A DNA stretch of 64,000 nt, from contig NZ_CP099734.1 of NCBI RefSeq assembly GCF_025398175.1, forward strand, positions 744,001 through 808,000, read 5' to 3'. Made by a program: the position numbers and the translations under genes. Positions 55,407-64,000 of this stretch are shown here, piece after piece. How positions within the stretch are numbered: position 1 is the first letter of the stretch; every line of letters starts with the position of its first letter. The DNA is from Photobacterium sp. TY1-4 (GTDB lineage: Bacteria > Pseudomonadota > Gammaproteobacteria > Enterobacterales > Vibrionaceae). The notes under the pieces were generated by a model. The model ran no database searches. It was not told where the DNA came from and saw only the letters and a list, made by a program, of their open reading frames with translations.

Positions 55407-55907
55407 TCAGGCATTCAAGATTTGCTGGATCTCGGTTGCCGACAGGTGGTACTGGCGCGGACAGTTGCGCCAGGTTTGCAGCATGCGCTGATACTTGTCC
55501 TTCATCGGCACCTGGCTGTTGAAATTGTGCTCGGCTTTGTCGAATTGCGGATACAGGCCTTCTTCAGCGGTCAGGAAGCGAACGTAATGGACCAACTGCG
55601 ACTCGGTGGCGGCATCAAAGCCCAAAAATTGCAGGCGACGGGGATCGATATCCGCTTGCTTGCCTTCGTCCAGCATGTTGTACGATTCCTGCAGCGCGTG
55701 ATGCATCTCCATATAATCGATGACGAGTCGGCACTCTTCATCAGACAGGCAACCGAAATCTTTATCCAGTTCACGCATCTGCAAGCCGTAGCCGCGCTCG
55801 ACGATGGTTTGCAGGCGGCGATATTTGGCGGCATTTTCCGGATCCATCTGCGCCATCAGGTTGTACTGGTTGGACAGAATCAGACGTTGCGCGTTGGTCA
55901 TTTCCAT
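55407..55907 (-). CDS. yfbU: YfbU-family protein
   Basis: 166-aa soluble protein, closely similar to E. coli Yfb[39 protein letters not shown] and C-terminal [18 protein letters not shown]. Function is unclear; the E. coli protein has been linked to cell death phenotypes. The ATG at 55907 matches the E. coli N-terminus and has AAAGGCC upstream; the longer upstream frame is not coding. Confidence 0.93.
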   Translation of the reverse strand: MEMTNAQRLILSNQYNLMAQMDPENAAKYRRLQTIVERGYGLQMRELDKDFGCLSDEECRLVIDYMEMHHALQESYNMLDEGKQADIDPRRLQFLGFDAATESQLVHYVRFLTAEEGLYPQFDKAEHNFNSQVPMKDKYQRMLQTWRNCPRQYHLSATEIQQILNA

Positions 55908-56180
55908 AGTGATAGGCCTTTCATTATCTATTGAGCTGCCATTGAGATTAGCAGGTTGAGGGTAAAAAAAATTGATCTGACTACGGCTTGATGCCGATTT
56001 CCCGCCAATTGCAAATGACCGGCGAAAGCTTGTCCAATCGGGCCTGGCGGCGGATTTTTGCCCGGAGAAAAGCCAGTTGTTTTCAGGCAGCGGCGAGAGG
56101 TTGTGGCCCATACCAGGGTTAATGGACGGTTAACATGCTGATATACTTCCAGCTTCTCTTTTACAAGGATGTAGATTCGG

Positions 56181-56837
56181 ATGACATGGTTACAGGTTGC
56201 CGGCTATCTGATTTGGCTGGTTGTCATGCTGCTCAGTTTTCCCCGCGAGTTCTGGCCGAAGTTTCGCCACGAGAAGGACTATCAGCACCTGGTGCTGGCG
56301 ACGGTGGTGATCCTGTTCATGCTCTGGGGACTGCGGGCGGGGATCGCGGACGGGCTGCAGGTGCATTTTCTGGCCCTGACCGTCCTGGCGTTGTCTCATG
56401 GCTGGCAGATAGCGGCGTTGATAGGTTCGGCAGCGACGGTGCTCATGGCAGCGCTGGGATTTGTGGCCTGGCCGGATATCGGCCTCTATATGCTGACGGG
56501 GGTGATGCTCCCGGCGATGTTCAGCTTCGCGGTTTTTTTGCTGAGCTATCGTTTTCTGACCCGGCATCTGTTTGTTTACATCTTTGTGGCCGCCTTTCTC
56601 AATGGGGCGCTGACCATGGCGGTGCATCTGTTGTTGACCAGTGGCTGGATGTACTGGAGCGGTGAATACAGCTGGGCCTATATCGTGGACAACTACCTGT
56701 CACTGTTGCCGCTGTTGTTATTCCCAGAAGCCTTGTTGAACGGGATGGCCACCACTTTGCTGGTGGTGTACAAACCCGAATGGGTCCGCACCTTCGCTGA
56801 CCGCGACTATTTAGATCCTTTTAACCACAAGAAATAA
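56181..56837 (+). CDS. CbiM-like integral membrane protein (energy-coupling factor permease family)
   Basis: 218-aa protein with about six transmembrane helices. Members of this group are annotated as energy-coupling factor ABC transporter permeases; the C-terminal block YLSLLPLLLFPEALLNGMATTLLVVYKPEWV supports this. No ATPase or substrate-binding gene lies nearby, so it is an orphan component or works alone. AAGGA lies about 11 nt before the ATG. Confidence 0.75.
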   Translation: MTWLQVAGYLIWLVVMLLSFPREFWPKFRHEKDYQHLVLATVVILFMLWGLRAGIADGLQVHFLALTVLALSHGWQIAALIGSAATVLMAALGFVAWPDIGLYMLTGVMLPAMFSFAVFLLSYRFLTRHLFVYIFVAAFLNGALTMAVHLLLTSGWMYWSGEYSWAYIVDNYLSLLPLLLFPEALLNGMATTLLVVYKPEWVRTFADRDYLDPFNHKK

Positions 56838-56876
56838 GTCGGGCGATGGGGCTGGGCGAAAATACTGGCGTCGAAT

Positions 56877-56907
56877 AACAAATGCGCCCCAATGGGCGCG
56901 TTTGTTG
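56877..56907. terminator. Terminator between the CbiM-like gene and fhs
   Basis: AACAAATGCGCCC and GGGCGCGTTTGTT form a 12-13 bp stem (one T-G pair) between convergent genes, with A- and T-rich flanks. Confidence 0.75.
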
Positions 56908-56930
56908 GCGGGAAATCGTGCGTGTCCGGA

Positions 56931-58685
56931 TTAGCTCAGGCCGGTGATATTGCCGTCCTCATCCAGATCAAGGGCCATGAAGGCGGGCTTTTCCGGCAGG
57001 CCGGGCATGGTCATGACATTGCCGCACAGCGCGGTAACAAACCCGGCGCCGGCACAGAGCCGGAGTTCGCGTACCGGCAGCACGAAATCCTGAGGTGCTC
57101 CTTTGCGGGCTGGATCATGACTGATTGAGAGCGGGGTTTTGGCGATGCAAACGGCCAACCCATCGTGACCCTGCTGCTTGAGCGCAACCAGCTGCGCTTT
57201 GGCTTGCTCAGACAATTCCACCCCCTGGCCGCCGTAGCCGACTTCGGCCAGGATCATTAGTTTTTCTTCCAGACTCTGCGCCGGATGGTACAGCGGCTTG
57301 AAATCGGTCGGCTGTCGGCAGGCCCGCACCACGGCTTCGGCCAATTCAATCGCGCCCTCTCCGCCCCGGGCAAAGGCATGGCTGAGCGCCAGTTCGACGG
57401 TGGTGGCGAAATCTTCGGCCTGGATCATTTCTGCCAGTTGGGCCAGCTCTTGGTCGCTGTCCTGCGGGAAGCAGTTGATGGCAACCACCACCGGCACCCC
57501 GTACCGGGCAGCGTTTTCGATGTGCCATTTGAGGTTGGCAAATCCGGCGTGCAGCGCATCGGCGTCCGGCTCGAACAGTGATGGCGGCAGGGACTGGCCG
57601 GGACGCAGGTCATAATGGCCGGAATTGGCTTTGAGGCCGCGCAGGGTGGCTACTACCACGGCGCAGTCCGGGCCACGGTCGGCTTGTTGAGCCTTGATAT
57701 TACAGGCTTTCTCAAATCCCATATCGGAGCCGAACCCGCCTTCAGTGATCGTGTAGTCACTGAGCTTGAGCGCAATGCGATCGGCGATGATCGATGAGTT
57801 GCCGTGGGCAATATTGGCAAACGGTCCGGCATGGATCAGCGTCGGCACGCCTTCCAGCGTCTGCATCAGGGTCGGTTCGATGGCTTCGCGCAAGGTCACG
57901 GCCATCGCCCCGGCGACCTGGAGATCCTCGGCGGTGACCGGGGTACATTCCCGCGTGTAGGCCAGCACAATGCGGCCCAGGCGACGGCGCATGTCGGCCA
58001 GATCGCTCGACAGGGCAAGAATCGCCATCAGCTCGGAGGCCGCTGAGATATCAAAGCCGTCATTGCGGGCAATCCCGTTGCTGGTTTTGCCCGGTTCATT
58101 GTTGCCGATGGTGATCATCCGCAGGGCGCGATCATTCTGATCCATGACCCGCTTCCAGGTGATGCGGTTGAGGTCGATGTTCAGGGCCGCTAGGCCGGTC
58201 CGGGCTTCAAATGCTTCACTGCCGAGCCGTTGCTCATGGTAGATCCGGGCATCGAGTGCCGCCGCCGCCAGGTTATGCGCGGCGGTGACCGCGTGAATAT
58301 CGCCGGTCAGGTGCAGGTTCAGCTGTTCCATCGGGGCGACCTGGCTGTAGCCGCCGCCGGCTGCGCCGCCTTTGACCCCGAAGACCGGTCCCATTGACGG
58401 CTGCCGGATACAGGCCATGACACTCTGCCCCAACTTGGCCAGACCCTGGGCCAGACCGATGGTGGTGACGGTTTTGCCTTCCCCGAGCGGGGTCGGGGTA
58501 ATCGCGGTGACGGCGATCAGCTTGCCTTCGGGGCGATCGGCGAGGCGCTTGAGCACGGCGGGTTTCACCTTGGCTTTCAGGGGGCCTTGTGGGGTGAGGT
58601 CATCGGGCAGAAAGCCGGCCTGACGGGCCAGGTGTTCAATCGGGAGCAGGGCCGTGTCACGGCAGATTTGAATATCACTTTTCAT
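56931..58685 (-). CDS. fhs: Formate-tetrahydrofolate ligase
   Basis: ATP-dependent synthesis of 10-formyl-THF from formate. 584 aa, containing the P-loop [20 protein letters not shown], the folate-site [15 protein letters not shown] and [11 protein letters not shown]. It brings formate into one-carbon metabolism. It is next to an FNT-CBS formate channel gene on the same strand, so imported or pyruvate-derived formate is a likely substrate. Confidence 0.97.
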   Translation of the reverse strand: MKSDIQICRDTALLPIEHLARQAGFLPDDLTPQGPLKAKVKPAVLKRLADRPEGKLIAVTAITPTPLGEGKTVTTIGLAQGLAKLGQSVMACIRQPSMGPVFGVKGGAAGGGYSQVAPMEQLNLHLTGDIHAVTAAHNLAAAALDARIYHEQRLGSEAFEARTGLAALNIDLNRITWKRVMDQNDRALRMITIGNNEPGKTSNGIARNDGFDISAASELMAILALSSDLADMRRRLGRIVLAYTRECTPVTAEDLQVAGAMAVTLREAIEPTLMQTLEGVPTLIHAGPFANIAHGNSSIIADRIALKLSDYTITEGGFGSDMGFEKACNIKAQQADRGPDCAVVVATLRGLKANSGHYDLRPGQSLPPSLFEPDADALHAGFANLKWHIENAARYGVPVVVAINCFPQDSDQELAQLAEMIQAEDFATTVELALSHAFARGGEGAIELAEAVVRACRQPTDFKPLYHPAQSLEEKLMILAEVGYGGQGVELSEQAKAQLVALKQQGHDGLAVCIAKTPLSISHDPARKGAPQDFVLPVRELRLCAGAGFVTALCGNVMTMPGLPEKPAFMALDLDEDGNITGLS

Positions 58686-58896
58686 GGGGCGGTCAGGACC
58701 TCGCGATGCAATGACAGCGAATATCGGGCTGTCAGTCTAAATTACAGTTATGCAAACGTTTGCTCTTGGTCGGCGCCGCAATCATATCATGTGCTGTGAT
58801 AATTTCTTGGATAATCATCCTGCTCGGGGGCGGGAGTGTGAGCAGTCGTCGGATTTGGCGGGAAAATGCCTGCCAGCGAACTGGCAGGCAGGGGGA

Positions 58897-60378
58897 TCAG
58901 GCCAGCTCGCGGCCGTCGGCAGCAGTGTCTTGCTCAATTGCGGTCACGGCCACGGTTTGACCATAGACCGGGCGCAGGGCTCGCATGACGTCCTGGCGGC
59001 TGATCATACCGACCAGTTTGTTGTCTTCTACCACCGGGAACTGGTGCGGCCGGGTGATCACCATAGTGCGGGCGCGCTCGCTCAGTGACTGGGTGGTGAG
59101 CTGGGTGGCGATACCGCCGCTGGTGACCGGGTAGAGAATATTTTTATCAATACTCATGTACTCGGCAATTTCCACAATGGCATTGTCCGGGCTGACGGTC
59201 TGGATCTCGTGTTTCATCAGATCCTGCACCTTGCGCTCCGGATCCGGCATGTAATCGTTGAGCCAGAGATCGATCAGGCTGTCATGCATCGAGAAGTAAC
59301 CCACCAGACGCTGATCTTGGGTCAGCACCGGGGCACCGGTCAACTGGGCCGCGAAGAGCCGATCCAGGGCGTCGGCAACCGGCATCCCCGGGTGCAGCGT
59401 GACGTCGGCCGGGCGCATGAAGTCGTTCACAAGTAGGTTTTCCTGCAGCATAGTATTTTCCATATTCCGTGTTGAAGTCGTTGAAAAGTCAGGGTGAATC
59501 AGGGTTGCCGTCGGCAGTGCCTCGAGCGGGGCGCGGTAAATGGTCCAGTAGCCGAGGCCGACCAGGACGCCGCCGCCGACGATATTGCCCAGGGTGACCG
59601 GGATCAGGTTGGCAAAGATGAAGTTGCGGAAGGTCAGATCAGCATATTGGCTAGGGTCAACGCCCAGTTCCAGCCAGAACGTGTCCGGGGCCAGGTGCTG
59701 AATGGTGATCCCGAGCGGTACCATGAACATGTTGGCGACGCTGTGCTCAAAGCCGGTGCTGACAAACATCGCGACGGGAAGGATCACCATCGCCATCTTG
59801 GTCATCATGTTGGTCGAGCAGAAGGTCATCCAGACCGCCAGACAAACCAGCAGGTTACACAGCACCCCCAGGGCAAACGCCTGCATCGGCTGGTGGTGCA
59901 GCTTGTGCTGGGCGACATTGAGTGCATTAAGGCCCCACTGGCCACCGTCGAGCTGATACAGCCCGGCTATGGAGACCAGGACCAGCAGCAGCATGGCGCC
60001 GAGGAAGTTCCCCGCATACACCTTGCCCCAAGTGCCCAGCATCTGCCGCGGGCTGATCTGACGGTTGGCACAGGCAATGGCCGACAGCACGGTGCTGGTA
60101 AACAGCTCGCCGCCGCAAATCACCACCAGGATCAGACCCAGGCTGAATGCCACACCGCCGAGCAGGCGATTCAGCCCCCAGCTCAGATTGCTGCCGCCGG
60201 TGGTGACGGTGAGGTAGAATACGAATGCCAGGCCGATGAAGACACCGGCCGTGACGGCCAGCGCAACCGTGGTCCGGGTCGGCTTGGTGGCTTTCCCCAC
60301 GGCGTAAATTTCCGCCTGCTTCATCATTTCCTTGGGATTGAATTCACCGGACGCAGAAGAAGACGTAGCCAAAGCCAT
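58897..60378 (-). CDS. Formate/nitrite transporter fused to a CBS-domain pair
   Basis: 493-aa protein. Residues about 15-285 are a full FNT channel: AFVFYLTVTTG, GGVAFSLGLILVVICGGELFTS, VAMFVSTGFEHSVANMF, NLIPVTLGNIVGGG. A linker follows (about 286-320), then two CBS domains (about 325-475) with VNDFMRPADVTLHPGMPVAD and DNKLVGMISRQDVMRAL. FNT channels are normally 250-300 aa without CBS. The fusion suggests gating by an adenine nucleotide (inference). The frame is continuous, so it is not a misread junction. It lies upstream of fhs on the same strand and divergent from a LysR gene. Confidence 0.92.
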   Translation of the reverse strand: MALATSSSASGEFNPKEMMKQAEIYAVGKATKPTRTTVALAVTAGVFIGLAFVFYLTVTTGGSNLSWGLNRLLGGVAFSLGLILVVICGGELFTSTVLSAIACANRQISPRQMLGTWGKVYAGNFLGAMLLLVLVSIAGLYQLDGGQWGLNALNVAQHKLHHQPMQAFALGVLCNLLVCLAVWMTFCSTNMMTKMAMVILPVAMFVSTGFEHSVANMFMVPLGITIQHLAPDTFWLELGVDPSQYADLTFRNFIFANLIPVTLGNIVGGGVLVGLGYWTIYRAPLEALPTATLIHPDFSTTSTRNMENTMLQENLLVNDFMRPADVTLHPGMPVADALDRLFAAQLTGAPVLTQDQRLVGYFSMHDSLIDLWLNDYMPDPERKVQDLMKHEIQTVSPDNAIVEIAEYMSIDKNILYPVTSGGIATQLTTQSLSERARTMVITRPHQFPVVEDNKLVGMISRQDVMRALRPVYGQTVAVTAIEQDTAADGRELA

Positions 60379-60590
60379 AGGCCATTCCTCCTGTGTGACT
60401 GACGGACACGTCAGGGTTGAAGTGTGGATAGGGGATTGAAATTGCCACTTTTTTTCCTCCTTGTGACGAATAACTGACTGTCAGGATAAATGGGCACAAA
60501 AGGGTGAGTAAAATTGATATTTTTTTTAACCCGCATTCAAAACCTTGATACTCTTGCGGATAGGAAATGGATTGCATTGTCAGGAGTGAA

Positions 60591-61499
60591 ATGATGCGTT
60601 ATTCACTGAAACAACTCGCGGTTTTTGATGAAGTCGCCCGGACGCGCAGCGTCTCGAAAGCCGCGGAAAATCTGGCGATCACGCAGTCTGCGGCCAGTAT
60701 GGCCTTGTCTCAGCTGGAACGGCTGCTGGGACGTCCGCTCTTTGAGCGCCAGGGGAAACAGATGACCATGACGTACTGGGGAGCCTGGCTCAGACCCCGT
60801 GCCAAGCAGCTGTTGTTTGATGCCCAGCAAATTGAGTTGGGGTTTTATGATCAGCACCTGGTCAGCGGGGAAATCAATGTGGCCGCCAGCCAGACGGTGG
60901 CAGAGCACCTATTGCCGGAGCTTATCAGTATTATTGATAAAGATTTTCCCGAACTGCGTATTCAACTGATGGTAAGTAATGCGCAGAAGGTGATTAACCG
61001 GGTGCGCAATTATGAGTGTGATTTAGGGATCATTGAAGGCCGCTGTGATGACAGCCGTCTGCTGCAGGAAGTCTGGTGTCATGACCATCTGGTGATCATC
61101 GCCGCCCCGCATCATCCTTACGCCAGGCTGGAAACGGTCAGTTTGGCCCAGCTGGAGCAGGCCAAGTGGGTGCTGCGGGAGCAGGGTGCCGGTACCCGCA
61201 AGAGTTTTGAGAGTGCGCTGCACGGGGTGATTGACGATCTGGATGTCTGGCGCGAGTACGAGCAAATTTCTGTGCTGCGCACGCTGGTGAGAAATGGGCC
61301 GTACCTCAGCTGTTTGCCGTTCCTGGATGTGGTCCAGCATATTGAACGCGGAGAGCTGGCGGCGTTGAAGGTGCCGGAGCTCAACATGCAGCGAACCTTG
61401 TCCTTTATCTGGCGGGCCGATTCGATTGAGAACCCGCTGCGAGATTGTATTCGCCGAGAGGCCGTCCGAATGATGAAAGACCGGAAGATGGAGATGTGA
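60591..61499 (+). CDS. LysR-family regulator divergent from the FNT-CBS gene
   Basis: 302-aa LysR protein of the CysB/Cbl-like or selenium/formate-neighbour type. HTH about residues 4-62 with SVSKAAENLAITQSAASMALSQLE, then the effector domain. CAGGAGTG precedes the tandem ATGs at 60591 and 60594. It is divergently transcribed, with 212 bp between the two starts, from the FNT-CBS gene. By the usual LysR rule it probably controls that gene and perhaps fhs (inference). Confidence 0.92.
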   Translation: MMRYSLKQLAVFDEVARTRSVSKAAENLAITQSAASMALSQLERLLGRPLFERQGKQMTMTYWGAWLRPRAKQLLFDAQQIELGFYDQHLVSGEINVAASQTVAEHLLPELISIIDKDFPELRIQLMVSNAQKVINRVRNYECDLGIIEGRCDDSRLLQEVWCHDHLVIIAAPHHPYARLETVSLAQLEQAKWVLREQGAGTRKSFESALHGVIDDLDVWREYEQISVLRTLVRNGPYLSCLPFLDVVQHIERGELAALKVPELNMQRTLSFIWRADSIENPLRDCIRREAVRMMKDRKMEM

Positions 61500-62021
61500 G
61501 CCTCCGGTTGGCTGCGGGCTGAATTCCTTTGTATCAGAAAAATTGATAGATGTTAGAAAAGTAGCCGATATGCAATCTTGCGAGTGGTTGGTGTCATTAT
61601 CACCAATCTCACAATTTAGACTCGGTTTTTCTCCCCTGTTATCGAATCCTTATGTCAACTTTTGGCCATTCAATCTGATGTTAGGGTATTGATGCGTGAA
61701 AGTATCAATGTTGCTGGGTTGAAAAGTTGGTTTTTTGTCATCATTAACATTGATACATATCTATATAATCATTGATGCATATTGTGAGCGAGTCGCGGAT
61801 TTTTGGCGACAGCGGCACTGAACGGCGGATAGCTTGAGGTTGAATTGTCATCGATTTGCCATAAAAAGATACTGCTCACAAAAAACAAAACTGTCATTAA
61901 GGCATCTGGTTGATTTTATTTAGCCGCTGAATGCTTGTATAAGTTTTGAGCGCTTTGGCTCTGGACTGGCGGGGGAGAGACGCTAGAATCCGCTCTGTTC
62001 GTCATTGCCAGGGTTGAAGTC
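61500..62021. other. 522-bp AT-rich region upstream of the Cys-rich membrane protein
   Basis: No gene I can support. It contains an ATTGAT-N10-ATCAAT dyad (61690-61711), a TTGATACATATCTA element (61750-61763, one base off the FNR consensus) and a perfect TATAAT directly after it (61764-61769). These could start a transcript into the next gene or a short RNA; no terminator is seen before 62022. Confidence 0.45.
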
Positions 62022-63020
62022 ATGATTATTAAAGGAAAGCCGATCCGGGACTTTTCGCTGAAGGTGAATACGCTCTTTCGCGGGCTGATCTGCCTGCTGT
62101 TACTGCTGTTTTTAGTGAACCTCCAAACACTGACCGACAGCCTGGCTGCATCGGCCCATGCACTGAAGAAGCTCAGTCTGGTCCCGCAGCAGGCGGTTGC
62201 CGTTGAGTCGCCCCCCAAGCCGGTGCGTGGGCCTGCTGGAGGACCGGAACCACTCGGTGAGCCAGCGCCGGAGGCCGGGGCCCTAGCACCAGAGGTCGGG
62301 AGCATGACGCCGGAGATCGCGGCCTTGCGACAGGCGGCACTGGCAAGGTTTGCCAGCAAGTTTAACTTTCCCAACTCGGTTGAGTTTTTCAGTGTTGCCA
62401 GTCAGGAAGACTGGCTCTTTAGTCCGGCGACGGTAAAGGCGCAGGATAATGTCCTGAATCTGACCACTTGTGGTTACTACACCGCGAAAAACGCCCTGGG
62501 CCTGGCCCGGGAGCGGGTACCGTTTATGGTTGAGCTGGTTTATGACTTTATGCAGAAAACCTATAGCCTCAGTGGTTATTTTAAAGATGATCGGGCGCAT
62601 TACTATCAATTTGAAGGACGGAAAAAACCGCTCGAACTGAACCGGAATCGCTTTCAAAGCAAATGGAAAGTCGCCTGCGCGCCGGTGGTGATGGGGGCGT
62701 TTGATGATATTCTGACTCAGGCATCGGCGGTGCGCTACGCGCCGGATGCGACGGTCGATCGCAAACGCCAGGTCAACTATTTTGATCGCCGGGTACAGGC
62801 TGAGATTGATCAGTGCGTAGAGGATGCCACTCTGGCGGAGCAGATCCCGGCGTCGTCAGAGCGCCAATCGTTGTGTTTGCTTCGTGCCCAGTGCCATTAT
62901 CTGGCGGAGATGTCCGACAGTCAGTGTGAACCAGTCAGCAAGACTTGCCGCGATCACCAGAATGCTTCGCTGTGCCAGACGGCAACAGCGTTGACCGACG
63001 AGACCCCGCATCGCTCATGA
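62022..63020 (+). CDS. Uncharacterised membrane-anchored Cys-rich protein
   Basis: 332 aa; I do not recognise the family. An N-terminal membrane anchor (about 17-38), a Pro/Glu/Gly-rich linker (about 62-95, repeated PE motifs), a globular part (about 95-240), and a C-terminal region (about 255-320) with six or more Cys (DQCVEDATL, LCLLRAQCHYL, SQCEPVSKTCRDH, SLCQ). The Cys region is likely disulfide-bonded in the periplasm. AGGG lies about 12 nt before the ATG. It stands alone between the LysR gene and pflA. Confidence 0.8.
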   Translation: MIIKGKPIRDFSLKVNTLFRGLICLLLLLFLVNLQTLTDSLAASAHALKKLSLVPQQAVAVESPPKPVRGPAGGPEPLGEPAPEAGALAPEVGSMTPEIAALRQAALARFASKFNFPNSVEFFSVASQEDWLFSPATVKAQDNVLNLTTCGYYTAKNALGLARERVPFMVELVYDFMQKTYSLSGYFKDDRAHYYQFEGRKKPLELNRNRFQSKWKVACAPVVMGAFDDILTQASAVRYAPDATVDRKRQVNYFDRRVQAEIDQCVEDATLAEQIPASSERQSLCLLRAQCHYLAEMSDSQCEPVSKTCRDHQNASLCQTATALTDETPHRS

Positions 63021-63133
63021 GCCGGAGCAGATCAATGGCGGGAATATTTGTCAGGGAGCAAGGAAAGCAAGGTAAACAAAAGAAGCCAGACAGCAGCGCC
63101 GAGGTCTCGTGCCTCGGCGGGATGGATCGCGGA

Positions 63134-63874
63134 TCAGTACATGACAGGGTGACCGTATTCGGCCAGGATGGCTTTGATTTTTTCCATGGTCTCTTTGCTC
63201 GGCGGTTTGACGCCGGCCAGCGGGTACTCAAAGCCCATCGCTTCCCACTTATGCTCGCCCAGTTGATGATACGGAAGTAACTCGACTTTCTCGATATTGT
63301 CCATATCTTTGATAAATTCACCCAGCAGGTGGGCAGAGCGTTCATCATCGGTAAAGCCGGGTACCACCACATAGCGGATCCAGGTTTTTTGGCCGCGCTG
63401 GTGCAGGTAGCGGGCAAAATCCAGCACCCGTTTATTCGGCACCCCAACCAGCTCCTGGTGAATGGTGTCATCGAGCTGCTTGAGATCCAGCATCACCAGA
63501 TCCGTGTTGTCCAGCACTTCGTCGATCACTTCGGTGTGCTTGCGTACATAGCCGTTGGTATCGAGACAGGTATGGAGCCCTTCCGCCTTGGCTGCACGGA
63601 AAAAGTCACGCACAAACTCCGGTTGCAACATGGCCTCGCCGCCGGATGCGGTGACGCCGCCGCCCGAGGCATTCATAAAGTGGCGGTAGGTGACCGCTTC
63701 TTTGATGATCTCTTCAACCGTCACTTCACGTCCGCCATGCAGATCCCAGGTATCGCGGTTGTGGCAATACTGGCAACGCATCAGGCAACCTTGTAAGAAA
63801 ACGATGAAACGGATGCCGGGGCCATCCACGGTACCGCAGGATTCAAAAGAGTGAATACGGCCTTTGACTGACAT
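63134..63874 (-). CDS. pflA: Pyruvate formate-lyase 1-activating enzyme
   Basis: Radical-SAM enzyme that installs the glycyl radical on pyruvate formate-lyase (PflB). The 246-aa product has the [4Fe-4S] motif CxxxCxxC in [17 protein letters not shown], a Gly-rich SAM site [16 protein letters not shown] and C-terminal [13 protein letters not shown]. It is transcribed toward 63134; pflB would lie upstream, to the right of the window. With focA, FNT-CBS, fhs and ackA-pta it marks an anaerobic formate and acetate region. Confidence 0.97.
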   Translation of the reverse strand: MSVKGRIHSFESCGTVDGPGIRFIVFLQGCLMRCQYCHNRDTWDLHGGREVTVEEIIKEAVTYRHFMNASGGGVTASGGEAMLQPEFVRDFFRAAKAEGLHTCLDTNGYVRKHTEVIDEVLDNTDLVMLDLKQLDDTIHQELVGVPNKRVLDFARYLHQRGQKTWIRYVVVPGFTDDERSAHLLGEFIKDMDNIEKVELLPYHQLGEHKWEAMGFEYPLAGVKPPSKETMEKIKAILAEYGHPVMY

Positions 63875-64000
63875 GGTGACGTTTCTCCACAGGGGATGGT
63901 TTTGCCTGTTATTTTATTACAAATCAGCGGACTAAAATAGCGAAAAGTACGTTAAAAATGTAAGGTTAATACACTTTATGATGCTTTAAGTATGGGCGAT

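Noticed and set aside
59450..59480. Two separate genes (FNT channel and CBS protein) instead of a fusion
   Set aside because: An internal ATG exists near 59463, but the frame is continuous from 60378 to 58897 with no stop and no ribosome-binding site of note before it.

Overview
The window looks like chromosomal DNA of a marine gammaproteobacterium, most likely Vibrionaceae or a near relative. Three gene orders support this. The first is lolB-ispE-prs facing hemA-prfA-prmC-sirB2-sirB1-kdsA. The second is a copA/cueR-cnoX-ybbO-tesA-ybbA-ybbP block. The third is yfbV facing ackA-pta, with yfbU further along. A Vibrio-type NutA 5'-nucleotidase lipoprotein and a multi-copy tRNA-Pro cluster point the same way. 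By eye the coding sequence is more GC-rich than typical Vibrio, so the genus is left open.

Layout. 1-8.5 kb: housekeeping genes, namely pth (cut by the window edge), prs, ispE, lolB, then hemA to kdsA on the other strand. 8.9-16 kb: an amino-acid permease, a dCACHE chemoreceptor, an NhaC-type antiporter and nutA. 16.0-17.5 kb: a complete 1430-bp IS4-family element with 12-bp target duplications, inserted inside the intrinsic terminator of nutA. 17.5-20.6 kb: ybaK, a LysR regulator with an RhtB-type exporter, smrA, and a 46-aa membrane protein. 20.8-22.4 kb: an unusual tRNA-Pro(UGG) array. It has three identical tRNAs in ~316-bp tandem repeats that also carry tRNA-like degenerate elements, followed by four ~122-bp repeats that each hold an intrinsic terminator and a copy of the tRNA 3' end. 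22.4-29.2 kb: a HExxH lipoprotein, a TraB/GumN protein, the copper operon (copA with four HMA domains plus a 25-aa membrane peptide) and cueR with a textbook CueR operator, then cnoX.

29.5-39.3 kb: ybbO, a small lipoprotein, tesA and ybbA-ybbP (tesA and ybbA start 1 bp apart), yfcH with a 17-bp x 6 tandem repeat upstream, a tightly overlapping four-gene operon (two DUF1538 membrane proteins, a PII-like protein, a CBS-domain protein), yfcE with an in-frame 18-bp repeat, and a SelW-like Rdx protein. 39.3-49.3 kb: a TauE/SafE permease, focA, pta, ackA, yfbV, a DUF6172 protein and an ABC importer with a TrpX-like binding protein. 49.3-58.7 kb: a ChaN lipoprotein, rlmA, a two-component system whose NtrC-type regulator has a degenerate AAA+ domain, yfbU, a CbiM-like membrane protein and fhs. 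58.9-64 kb: a formate/nitrite channel fused to CBS domains, a divergent LysR regulator, an uncharacterised Cys-rich membrane-anchored protein, and pflA.

Functional theme of the right half: mixed-acid and formate metabolism. pflA activates pyruvate formate-lyase, two FNT channels move formate, fhs assimilates it into the folate pool, and pta-ackA turn acetyl-CoA into acetate and ATP. The best candidates for undescribed biology are the tRNA-Pro repeat array, the DUF1538/PII-like/CBS operon, the FNT-CBS fusion and the degenerate NtrC-family regulator.
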